Below are positions 51,880 through 60,067 of a DNA stretch of 64,000 bases, piece after piece (the first letter of the stretch is position 1; the number at the start of each line of letters is the position of its first letter). Below the pieces are notes generated by a model. The model was not told the DNA's origin, ran no database searches, and saw nothing but the letters and a program-made list of their open reading frames with translations. The stretch comes from Faecalicatena_A orotica (GTDB lineage: Bacteria; Bacillota; Clostridia; Lachnospirales; Lachnospiraceae), in assembly GCF_040545875.1 (NCBI RefSeq), contig NZ_JBEPMR010000020.1, one strand, 5' to 3'. The position numbers were made by a program, and so were the translations under genes.

Positions 51880-53298
51880 TTATTTTTTAATTACCAGTGA
51901 CTCAAATCCTTCTATTGTATATTCCTCACCTGCACGCTTCTTTTCCAGTGCCAGCCTCAGGGCATTCATCTTCTTATCCTGCAGAGGTGTAAATGCAATG
52001 ACAAGTCCCGCTGCCAGTACACAGATTCCCGGCAATATGGTAAACATCGATTCGATCATACCAAGCGCCCCGTTGTTTTGTACTGCAAGGGATGCATCGA
52101 ATCCACTTTTCTGAAGCAGAAATCCCTGAACTGCAGCTGCTACTGCACCACCAAGTTTCAAAAGAAATGAGTAGTAAGACATAATAATCCCATCTCTTTT
52201 CTTCCCTCTGTTGAACTCATCGTAATCCACAACATCGTAGAGAAAATTAAACACACACATCCAATATGCACAAGTCCCCACACCGACTAATACAACATAG
52301 ACGCAGCCCAGTGTAATATTAGGGATTCCCGTGAATTTGGTAAGTATCATTACCACTCCGCTGAAAACCATACAGATAACAAACACTTTACTCTTACTAA
52401 ATACGGCTACTGATTTTGTTATAAAAGGGATGAACAGAATGGAAACTATATTCATAGCTGTAAACATCAGTGATGCCTGCGTTTCTCCCAACCCCATATT
52501 ATAAGTAACGTAATACAAAAGGCTGGAATTAAATAAAGTAAGGTAAATATTGGTAAGCAGCGCACAGACAATCACAAGCACATAGGGTTTCATTTTCATA
52601 AGGCTGATCACATTAGTAAAGAAACCCTTCAGGTTCATTTTCTCTGCATCTGCCACTTCATCTGTCCGTTCTTTTCCTCTTGTACATCTCCACATCAGGA
52701 GTATGGTACTGACGGATATCACCGCTGATATGATTCCTGCGACAAACCATGATCTTGCATTATTAAAACCATTCTCCATCAATTTGCCTACAATGAATGT
52801 AGGTACTGAGCTGGCACAAAAGATACCTACATATCCAAGGACTTCGCGAAAAGCTGCAACTCTAACACGTTCACTGTCTACATCTGATAAAACCGAGCCA
52901 AATGAATAATAAGGAATATTAAACGCCGTATATGCGGTCCAGAAAATCAGTACCAAAATCAGATAGTAAATGTTTTTCTGAGTCTGTGGAAAATCCACTT
53001 TCAGAAACATCAGTACCAGTGATGCCCCAAGCGGTATTAAAGATTTCAGCATCCATGGACGCCTCTTCCCATATTTACTTTTTGAATTATCCACCAGATA
53101 ACCGATAATGGGATCTGTCACCGCATCCCACGCTATAGCCACTGAAATAATTGTTCCCGCCACTACCGGACTTACCCCGGCAACAGTGATCATAAAAAAC
53201 GAAAAAAACGACAGCACAAAATTATACGATGTAGAATCTCCTATAGAACCAACGGTATAACCTAGAATATCTTTTGTTTTAAGTTTTTTCTCTCCCAT
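51880..53298 (-). CDS. GPH-family (glycoside-pentoside-hexuronide) cation symporter
   Basis: 472 residues from the ATG at 53298 (CAGGAGG upstream); a longer frame (53334) overlaps the GNAT gene and has no ribosome site. About twelve membrane helices and the GPH motifs DAVTDPIIGYLVDNSKSKYG then KRRPWML. Within this operon it could import a nucleoside or S-adenosyl compound, but that is inference from context. 11 bp after the GNAT gene. Confidence 0.88.
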   Translation of the reverse strand: MGEKKLKTKDILGYTVGSIGDSTSYNFVLSFFSFFMITVAGVSPVVAGTIISVAIAWDAVTDPIIGYLVDNSKSKYGKRRPWMLKSLIPLGASLVLMFLKVDFPQTQKNIYYLILVLIFWTAYTAFNIPYYSFGSVLSDVDSERVRVAAFREVLGYVGIFCASSVPTFIVGKLMENGFNNARSWFVAGIISAVISVSTILLMWRCTRGKERTDEVADAEKMNLKGFFTNVISLMKMKPYVLVIVCALLTNIYLTLFNSSLLYYVTYNMGLGETQASLMFTAMNIVSILFIPFITKSVAVFSKSKVFVICMVFSGVVMILTKFTGIPNITLGCVYVVLVGVGTCAYWMCVFNFLYDVVDYDEFNRGKKRDGIIMSYYSFLLKLGGAVAAAVQGFLLQKSGFDASLAVQNNGALGMIESMFTILPGICVLAAGLVIAFTPLQDKKMNALRLALEKKRAGEEYTIEGFESLVIKK

Positions 53299-53309
53299 TT
53301 TTCCTCCTG

Positions 53310-54089
53310 TTATATAAGCTGGGCTACGCCCCACCTGCCATAAATCTTAAATCCAAGTTCTGAAAAGATTGTATGGGGATTCTTCTCCGGAGCAAACATG
53401 CAGGGGATTTTTCCCTGACTGTGTATTTCCCTGCACAACGTACGGATAATATCCTTCGCATACCCTCTTCCCCGGTATTCTTCGCCTACACAGATTCCGC
53501 CCAGCATACAAGTTAGTTCTGCCGACGCAGCACTGTTTCCATGAGCCACGATCTTTCCCTGTTTTTCTATAATGGCATGAACTCCTTCCATATTGTTAAT
53601 CCTGTTTTCAATCATCTTCTTTTCAGAATACAGATTCTTCATTTCCGGAAAACCCATCAGGAACTCATATATCCGTCCTACATCATCCAGATTTGCAAAC
53701 CTCACTTTGTTATCAACTGTTTCCTGCCTCTTTGTCTCCTCATGGATATACAAATTATTATACGTCATCCGCAGCTGCCTACCAACCCTATTTGCTACCT
53801 TTTGGACTACTTCTGCATTTCCCATGATCGTAGTAATTTTGTCGTCAGCAATTCTGCTGACCGCCTCATAATCAAGTTCCTGATCCTCTCCTGCAACAAT
53901 AAGATTGTAAAAATATTTCAGAAACACTCCAATGCATCTTCCTTCTTCTTCCTGCATATAAATTGTCTGAAAATCTTTATCAAACCCATACTTGTCAAGA
54001 TCGGAAATCAAAAACGTGTGATATACAGGCTTCTCATTCAAAAACTCTTTTATCCTTTCCCTGTCCTCTTCTTTGCATTTCCTGAGCAT
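53310..54089 (-). CDS. GNAT family N-acetyltransferase
   Basis: 259 residues from the ATG at 54089 (AAGGAGGG upstream); the longer frame to 54143 lies over the promoter and operator. The C-terminal half is a GNAT domain with the acetyl-CoA loop GEEYRGRGYAKDIIR; the N-terminal half looks like a degenerate second GNAT fold. Substrate unknown. First gene of the operon. Confidence 0.8.
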   Translation of the reverse strand: MLRKCKEEDRERIKEFLNEKPVYHTFLISDLDKYGFDKDFQTIYMQEEEGRCIGVFLKYFYNLIVAGEDQELDYEAVSRIADDKITTIMGNAEVVQKVANRVGRQLRMTYNNLYIHEETKRQETVDNKVRFANLDDVGRIYEFLMGFPEMKNLYSEKKMIENRINNMEGVHAIIEKQGKIVAHGNSAASAELTCMLGGICVGEEYRGRGYAKDIIRTLCREIHSQGKIPCMFAPEKNPHTIFSELGFKIYGRWGVAQLI

Positions 54090-54109
54090 GATACCCTCCT
54101 TTTCATCTT

Positions 54110-54125
54110 GTTCAACATGTTGAAC
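54110..54125. promoter_or_regulatory. GntR operator palindrome at the nucleoside operon promoter
   Basis: GTTCAACATGTTGAAC is a perfect 16-bp palindrome, starting about 2 bp past the predicted transcription start, overlapping the early transcribed region. A TCAACATGTT core recurs upstream of the GntR gene (54253-54262). Confidence 0.8.
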
Positions 54126-54133
54126 TTGTTTAA

Positions 54134-54162
54134 ATACTATCACTAAATGTATTATATGTCAA
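54134..54162 (-). promoter_or_regulatory. Promoter of the nucleoside/SAM operon
   Basis: TTGACA (54157-54162) and TAGTAT (54134-54139) with a 17-bp spacer, one of the best matches in the window. Confidence 0.85.
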
Positions 54163-54252
54163 TAAATGTACGTGAATTAATTGTTTTTTATCAAATATGC
54201 ATAATTTCATTTTCTATTTCTTGTGTAATTTATCCAAACCACTACATCTTGA

Positions 54253-54262
54253 TCAACATGTT
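54253..54262. promoter_or_regulatory. Second GntR site upstream of the regulator gene
   Basis: TCAACATGTT shares ten bases with the palindrome at 54110-54125 and lies just before the promoter of the GntR gene. Confidence 0.55.
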
Positions 54263-54281
54263 CACGCTATTCTTCTTCCAA

Positions 54282-54310
54282 TTGTCAAAACAGTGTTTTT
54301 ATGCTAAAAT
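54282..54310 (+). promoter_or_regulatory. Promoter of the HutC-type GntR gene
   Basis: TTGTCA (54282-54287) and TAAAAT (54305-54310) with a 17-bp spacer. Confidence 0.75.
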
Positions 54311-54342
54311 AAACTTGTTTATCAACTAAGGGAGGATAACTT

Positions 54343-55068
54343 ATGAAAACCAAATTACAGAACGAGAACATGCCCACCTATCTGGGTGTTTACAATTCCT
54401 TATATTCCGATATCATAGAAGGCATATATCCGCCAAATGAACATCTGCCCGGAGAAACTGCGTTGTCTGAAAAGTATGGGGTCAGCCGCAATACTCTCCG
54501 TCAGGCCCTCGCAATTCTCTGTGAAGATGGAATGATCATTAAATCACAGGGTAAAGGAACAATTGTTGCTCCCAAAAACAGCAAAGCTTCTGTAGAACAG
54601 ACCACAACACCCCTTCTGTCCATGAGTAAGCTGCCTGTGAACAGCACTGTCCTCTCTTACAATTACGGTGCCCCCACCGATATTGCCAGAGACAAACTGA
54701 GCCTTTCTGCAAGCGATATCGTACTGGCCTGCTACTGTATTTTCAAATCAGATGACACGGTTCTCGGATACTCTTTTACACAGGTACCTGCTGCATTTTT
54801 TGACGAACTAAGTCTGGATACTTCCAGAGAAGAATCCATTAAAGAACTGATCCTTGAGACGCTCTTCAAATTTACAAAAACGCTGGACATGACCATGAAA
54901 CTGATCTACGCCAATGAAATAGAAATGAAATTCCTGAATGTGCCGCTGCAGACTCCCCTTTTGCTCATTGAGGCAATACATCATAACAAAATGAAACTCC
55001 CCATTGCCCGGAATAAATTCTATTTTCTTCCAGAATATTACCACATTAATTTTTTACTGAACAACTAA
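54343..55068 (+). CDS. GntR-family (HutC/UTRA) regulator of the nucleoside operon
   Basis: 241 residues. N-terminal winged helix: EGIYPPNEHLPGETALSEKY then GVSRNTLRQALAILCEDGMI; C-terminal UTRA-like ligand domain (about 90-240). GGGAGG ribosome site. It faces the eight-gene operon and shared palindromes occur at both promoters, so it is probably the repressor. The effector may be a nucleoside or an operon intermediate. Confidence 0.88.
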   Translation: MKTKLQNENMPTYLGVYNSLYSDIIEGIYPPNEHLPGETALSEKYGVSRNTLRQALAILCEDGMIIKSQGKGTIVAPKNSKASVEQTTTPLLSMSKLPVNSTVLSYNYGAPTDIARDKLSLSASDIVLACYCIFKSDDTVLGYSFTQVPAAFFDELSLDTSREESIKELILETLFKFTKTLDMTMKLIYANEIEMKFLNVPLQTPLLLIEAIHHNKMKLPIARNKFYFLPEYYHINFLLNN

Positions 55069-55092
55069 TCTCAGCCCATCTGATCTGACAGC

Positions 55093-55131
55093 AAAAATGC
55101 AGGCACCTTTTCCGGTCACCTGCATTTTTTA
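55093..55131 (+). terminator. Terminator of the HutC-type GntR gene
   Basis: AAAAATGCAGG and CCTGCATTTTTT with a short imperfect inner helix. Confidence 0.8.
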
Positions 55132-55220
55132 TCTTCAATTTATTTTATAGAAAAAAGGGAGTAACTCCTCTTAAAGTTCAACGTTGGGATTTTAATCCTT
55201 ATTAAAGTGTTTTAACGCAA

Positions 55221-55249
55221 CAAAAGGGAAGCAAATAGCTTCCCTTTTG
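55221..55249 (-). terminator. Terminator of ppdK
   Basis: CAAAAGGGAAGC, loop AAATA, perfect complement; on the minus strand the 3' arm ends in TTTTG and is followed by TTGCG. Confidence 0.8.
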
Positions 55250-55307
55250 AGTAGTTAAATCTGTTCAATTCTACATTCCTAACATACCAGTCAGATAAAT
55301 CCGCCGA

Positions 55308-57938
55308 TTATGCATTCTTTTTCGTAATTGCAGCCTGAGCAGCAGCCAGTCTTGCAATCGGTACACGGAATGGTGAGCAGGATACATAATCCAGACCAAG
55401 TGTGTTGCAGAATTCTACAGAACTTGGATCTCCACCGTGCTCGCCGCAGATTCCGATGTGCAGGTTCGGGTTAACCGGTTTTCCTAATTTGATTGACATT
55501 TCCATTAACTTGCCGACACCTGTCTGGTCAAGCTTAGCAAATGGGTCGTTCTCGAAGATCTTTGCATCATAGTAAGCATCTAAGAACTTTCCTGCATCAT
55601 CACGTGAGAATCCGTATGCCATCTGTGTCAGGTCATTTGTTCCGAAGCAGAAGAAATCAGCTTCTTTAGCAATCTCATCAGCTGTAAGGGCAGCTCTCGG
55701 GATCTCGATCATAGTACCAACTTCGTACTTCAGGTCGCTTCCTGCTGCTGCGATTTCAGCGTCTGCTGTCTCAACAACAAATTTCTTTACATACTTTAAC
55801 TCTTTGATATCACCAACCAATGGGATCATGATTTCCGGGCAAACATTCCAGTCAGGATGTGCCTTCTGTACGTTGATAGCTGCACGGATAACAGCCTTTG
55901 TCTGCATCTTTGCAATCTCTGGGTAAGTAACTGCAAGACGGCATCCACGGTGTCCCATCATCGGGTTGAACTCATGAAGAGAATCAATGATTGTCTTAAT
56001 CTCTTCTACAGTCTTGCCCTGGGCATCAGCCAGTTTCTTAATGTCTTCTTCCTCTGTAGGAACGAATTCATGAAGCGGCGGATCTAAGAAACGGATTGTA
56101 ACCGGGTTTCCTTCCAGAGCTTCAAATAAACCTTCAAAGTCTCCCTGCTGTACCGGAAGAATCTTCTCAAGTGCTGCTTCTCTTTCTTCTACTGTATCTG
56201 AGCAGATCATCTCACGGAATGCATCGATTCTGTCGCCCTCGAAGAACATATGCTCTGTACGGCAGAGTCCGATACCTTCTGCTCCCAGTTCACGAGCTTT
56301 CTTAGCATCTGCAGGTGTATCTGCATTTGTGCGGACTTTCATGGTTCTGTACTTGTCAGCCCATCCCATGATTCTTCCGAATTCACCGGCGATTGTAGCA
56401 TCAACTGTCGGGATTAATCCGTCATAGATATTACCTGTGGAACCATCCAGAGAGATTGCATCTCCTTCGTGGTATTCTTTTCCTGCAAGTGTAAACTTCT
56501 TGTTAGCCTCGTCCATAGCGATGTCACCGCATCCGGATACACAGCATGTACCCATACCACGTGCAACAACGGCAGCGTGGGATGTCATACCTCCACGTAC
56601 TGTCAGGATACCCTGGGCAGCCTTCATACCTTCGATATCTTCCGGAGATGTCTCAAGACGTACAAGTACGACTTTCTCTCCTCTTGCAGCCCATGCCTTA
56701 GCATCGTCAGCTGTGAAGACAATCTTACCGCATGCAGCTCCTGGTGAAGCTCCTAAAGCCTTTGCAACAGGTGTTGCAGCCTTCAGCGCAGCAGAGTCAA
56801 ACTGTGGGTGAAGCAGTGTATCTAAGTTTCTAGGATCGATCATTGCAACAGCCTTTTCTTCTGTGATCATTCCTTCATCAACTAAATCACAAGCAATCTT
56901 CAGGGCAGCCTGAGCTGTTCTCTTACCATTACGTGTCTGCAGCATGTACAGTTTTCTATCCTCGATTGTAAACTCCATATCCTGCATGTCTCTGTAGTGG
57001 TCTTCCAGTTTATCACAAATTGCTACGAACTGATCATAAACTTCCGGCATAACTTCATGTAACTGGGAAATCTTCTGAGGTGTACGAACTCCGGCAACAA
57101 CGTCCTCGCCCTGAGCGTTCATCAGGAATTCTCCCATGAGCTTCTTCTCTCCTGTTGCAGGGTCACGTGTAAATGCAACACCTGTTCCTGAAGTATCACC
57201 CATGTTACCAAATGCCATCATCTGTACGTTAACAGCTGTTCCCCATGAATACGGGATATCATTGTCACGACGGTAAACGTTAGCTCTCGGGTTGTCCCAT
57301 GAACGGAATACAGCCTTAATAGCACCCATTAACTGTTCCTTCGGATCAGTCGGGAACTCTTCGCCTAACATCTTCTTGTATTCATCTTTGAACTGTCCTG
57401 CCAGAACCTGAAGGTCCTCTGCTGTCAGGTCAACGTCCTGTGTAACACCTTTTTCTTCTTTCATTTTGTCGATGAGTTCTTCGAAGTATTTCTTACCAAC
57501 TTCCATAACTACGTCTGAATACATCTGGATGAATCTTCTGTAGCAGTCCCAAGCCCAGCGTGGATTGCCGGATTTAGCAGCCAGTACTTCAACTACTTCT
57601 TCATTTAAACCAAGATTCAGGATTGTGTCCATCATTCCCGGCATGGAAGCTCTTGCTCCGGAACGAACAGAAACAAGAAGCGGATTCTCTTTATCACCGA
57701 ATTTCTTTCCGGTAACTTCTTCCATCTTTGTGATGGATTCCATGATCTGATCCATGATCTCGTCATTGATCTTTTCACCATCTTCATAGTACTGAGTACA
57801 AGCTTCAGTTGTGATTGTGAATCCCTGTGGTACCGGAAGACCTAAATTCGTCATCTCAGCAAGATTGGAACCCTTACCACCAAGCAGGTTTCTCATGGTC
57901 GCGTTACCTTCTGTAAACATATAAACCCATTTTGCCAT
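55308..57938 (-). CDS. ppdK: Pyruvate, phosphate dikinase
   Basis: 876 residues, full length. N-terminal nucleotide-binding domain (WVYMFTEGNATMRNLLGGKG), the phosphohistidine swivel loop GGMTSHAAVVARGMG (about residue 455), and the C-terminal PEP/pyruvate barrel with FCFGTNDLTQMAYGFSRDD and HIGICGEHGGDP. Interconverts pyruvate/ATP/phosphate and PEP/AMP/PPi in PPi-dependent glycolysis. Monocistronic. Confidence 0.97.
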   Translation of the reverse strand: MAKWVYMFTEGNATMRNLLGGKGSNLAEMTNLGLPVPQGFTITTEACTQYYEDGEKINDEIMDQIMESITKMEEVTGKKFGDKENPLLVSVRSGARASMPGMMDTILNLGLNEEVVEVLAAKSGNPRWAWDCYRRFIQMYSDVVMEVGKKYFEELIDKMKEEKGVTQDVDLTAEDLQVLAGQFKDEYKKMLGEEFPTDPKEQLMGAIKAVFRSWDNPRANVYRRDNDIPYSWGTAVNVQMMAFGNMGDTSGTGVAFTRDPATGEKKLMGEFLMNAQGEDVVAGVRTPQKISQLHEVMPEVYDQFVAICDKLEDHYRDMQDMEFTIEDRKLYMLQTRNGKRTAQAALKIACDLVDEGMITEEKAVAMIDPRNLDTLLHPQFDSAALKAATPVAKALGASPGAACGKIVFTADDAKAWAARGEKVVLVRLETSPEDIEGMKAAQGILTVRGGMTSHAAVVARGMGTCCVSGCGDIAMDEANKKFTLAGKEYHEGDAISLDGSTGNIYDGLIPTVDATIAGEFGRIMGWADKYRTMKVRTNADTPADAKKARELGAEGIGLCRTEHMFFEGDRIDAFREMICSDTVEEREAALEKILPVQQGDFEGLFEALEGNPVTIRFLDPPLHEFVPTEEEDIKKLADAQGKTVEEIKTIIDSLHEFNPMMGHRGCRLAVTYPEIAKMQTKAVIRAAINVQKAHPDWNVCPEIMIPLVGDIKELKYVKKFVVETADAEIAAAGSDLKYEVGTMIEIPRAALTADEIAKEADFFCFGTNDLTQMAYGFSRDDAGKFLDAYYDAKIFENDPFAKLDQTGVGKLMEMSIKLGKPVNPNLHIGICGEHGGDPSSVEFCNTLGLDYVSCSPFRVPIARLAAAQAAITKKNA

Positions 57939-57998
57939 GTCTTAATGACCTCCTAAAAATATTTTTTACAAATAATATTGCACTAAGTCGCATATAAT

Positions 57999-58027
57999 AT
58001 TTTAATGGTTTTATTTAGGCTCGTCAA
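57999..58027 (-). promoter_or_regulatory. Promoter of ppdK
   Basis: TTGACG (58022-58027) and TAAAAT (57999-58004) with a 17-bp spacer, about 60 bp upstream of the ATG. Confidence 0.75.
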
Positions 58028-58143
58028 GCACTTTGTACGGAATTTTGACCAATCTTTAGCAAGATTTTTTGTTTAAAATACCCTTTTCCGACAAGCCCGA
58101 TTTTTAATTTGGAATTATTCACAATTTTATTTCACATAATATC

Positions 58144-58183
58144 AAAAAACTAGGCAAACTCCCTTATATGAAGGAATTTGCCT
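58144..58183 (-). terminator. Terminator downstream of the first M18 gene
   Basis: AGGCAAACTCC and GGAATTTGCCT, 11-bp stem with one mismatch, followed on the minus strand by TAGTTTTTT. Confidence 0.75.
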
Positions 58184-58387
58184 TGTGTACAAAAAAAGGA
58201 CATCACAGCAGGCGGGCTCATTTTGCCAGAGTGTATTTGATAAATCATATATATGGCTGATTGTCCTACTTTGCGAGATATTTGAGCCAAATTTTTGAAG
58301 GGTAGTGGTTCTACGTTGATAAAATTTGGCTCAAATAGGTCGTGAAGCGGGGCGGTCAGACGTGTACAATGAATTATCAAACACACT
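58184..58387 (-). repeat. 3' region of the first M18 gene with a long inverted repeat
   Basis: A 17-bp perfect inverted repeat, TATTTGAGCCAAATTTT (58279-58295) and its complement (58321-58337), encloses 25 nt that hold a further GTAG/CTAC stem. The segment is in the transcribed 3' flank, between the stop codon and the terminator. A 78-codon frame over it (58150-58386) reads LFEPNFINVEPLPFKNLAQI, but has no ribosome site and its stop lies in the terminator stem, so I treat it as non-coding. It may be a dispersed structured repeat. Confidence 0.55.
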
Positions 58388-59830
58388 CTAAGCCTCTTTC
58401 AGAAATGCCAGATATCCTTTTAGTGATTCGTAGATATCGGCCTTACTGGATACTTCCCACGGAGCATGCATGCTCAGAACCGGAATACCGCAGTCAATCA
58501 CATCCATCCCGTAATCTGCCATCAGATAGGCGATGGTTCCTCCGCCCCCTCTGTCTACCGCCCCCAGCTCCGCTGTCTGCATGACAACCTGGTATTTCTC
58601 CATGATCCGCCTTAAGTCCGCTATAAATTCAGGATTTGCATCGTTTCCCCCTGATTTCCCCCCACTTCCGGAATACTTATTAAATACAAGCCCGTTTGCA
58701 AGATATGCGCTGTTCTTCTTTTCGAAATATTCCTCAAACATCGGGTCATAGGCCGCGCTGACATCTGAGGAAAGCATTTTGGAATTGGAAAGGCAGCGGC
58801 GCAGCTTCAGTTCTGAATAATCACCGCCCAGTTCCATTATTTCCGCAAGGGTGTTCTCGAAAAAATGGGAACGCATTCCGGTTGCCCCGGTGCTTCCAAT
58901 CTCTTCTTTATCAACCAGCAGACAGCAGGACGTACGTTTCGCCATTTTCTGCTCAAGCAGTGCAAGCAGCGAGGTAAAGGCACAGCTCCTGTCATCCTGC
59001 CCGTACGCCAGTATCATGCTCCTGTCAAAACCGCAGTCTCTGGCTTTTCCGGCAGGCACGATTTCTAATTCTGCTGATATAAAATCCTCTTCCCTGATGT
59101 GGTACTCTTCCCGCAGAAACCTTAATATTGTCCTCTTCACCAGTTCATTCTCTTCAGCGGTTTCCTCTCCGTCAACAATCTCCAGATGCTTTTTCCCAAG
59201 CGCCTTCTTTTCTATGCCCTTCCCGGCCGGCAGGTTCCCAATCAGAAGGTCCATCTTCTCTGCATCAATGAACTCTTTGACCTTCTTTTCATTTTGCTCC
59301 TTTCCCAGATGGGGCAGGAGATCTGTTATGACGAAAACCGGATCCTTTTCTCTTTCCCCGATTTTGATTTCCGCCTTTGTCCCGTCTTTTCTGACCACAA
59401 CACCATGAATAGCCAGCGGGAGTGCCATCCACTGATATTTTTTAACACCCCCGTAGTAATGTGTGTCCAGATAGGCATTTCCATGACTTTCGTACAGCGG
59501 AACTTGCTTTACATCAATCCTCGGCGAATCAATATGCGCCCCCAGAATATTCATCCCCTTCTCTAAAGGTTCCGCACCTATCTGAAAAAGTACAACAGCC
59601 TTGTCCATGTGGCAGGCATATACTCTGTCGCCCGGTTTCAGCGTCTCCTTCGCTTCCTGTATCGTCTTAAGGTCCCTGTATCCCTGGGCCCTTGCAAGTT
59701 TAATAGCCGCAGCGGCACATTCCCGTTCTGTTTTGCTGCAGTCCAGAAAATGGCAGTATGCGTGGCAGATATCTTCCACCCGTCTGCGTTCTTCCTCACT
59801 ATAGTAGTTCCATGCATTTTTTCTTTCCAT
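58388..59830 (-). CDS. apeB: M18 family aminopeptidase, copy 1
   Basis: 480 residues from the ATG at 59830 (GGGAGAA upstream); the longer frame to 59989 begins beside the terminator of the upstream gene. Metal ligands: ILGAHIDSPR (His), AYGQDDRSCAF (Asp), LLVDKEEIGSTGATG (Glu-Glu), SSDVSAAYDP (Asp) and LSMHAPWE (His). Cleaves acidic or other N-terminal residues from peptides in the cytoplasm. Paralogous to the gene upstream at 60068-61438. Confidence 0.92.
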   Translation of the reverse strand: MERKNAWNYYSEEERRRVEDICHAYCHFLDCSKTERECAAAAIKLARAQGYRDLKTIQEAKETLKPGDRVYACHMDKAVVLFQIGAEPLEKGMNILGAHIDSPRIDVKQVPLYESHGNAYLDTHYYGGVKKYQWMALPLAIHGVVVRKDGTKAEIKIGEREKDPVFVITDLLPHLGKEQNEKKVKEFIDAEKMDLLIGNLPAGKGIEKKALGKKHLEIVDGEETAEENELVKRTILRFLREEYHIREEDFISAELEIVPAGKARDCGFDRSMILAYGQDDRSCAFTSLLALLEQKMAKRTSCCLLVDKEEIGSTGATGMRSHFFENTLAEIMELGGDYSELKLRRCLSNSKMLSSDVSAAYDPMFEEYFEKKNSAYLANGLVFNKYSGSGGKSGGNDANPEFIADLRRIMEKYQVVMQTAELGAVDRGGGGTIAYLMADYGMDVIDCGIPVLSMHAPWEVSSKADIYESLKGYLAFLKEA

Positions 59831-59985
59831 ATAGTTCTCCCTTTCTCCAGACACTTTTTCACATTTATCATGCTTGAGGCACATAACACCAGCAGGATAA
59901 AAACATATCAGCACATTAATCAGACATCCGGATTCTCTTTGATTATTATGGAGGATTTTGGGAAAACTATACCTTACTTCTGGGA

Positions 59986-60011
59986 ACAAAAAAACGGCTG
60001 GTCAGCCGTTT
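59986..60011 (-). terminator. Terminator between the two M18 genes
   Basis: On the minus strand AAACGGCTG-AC-CAGCCGTTT followed by TTTTT. Confidence 0.85.
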
Positions 60012-60067
60012 CTTTGTTTTTTAGTGTATTGAGTTTCATACATGTTTCTGATTTTATACCTTTTTAC

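Noticed and set aside
58150..58386. 78-codon minus-strand frame (starts MCLIIHCTRLTAP)
   Set aside because: No ribosome site, stop codon in the terminator stem, long inverted repeat inside; described as a structured 3' region instead.
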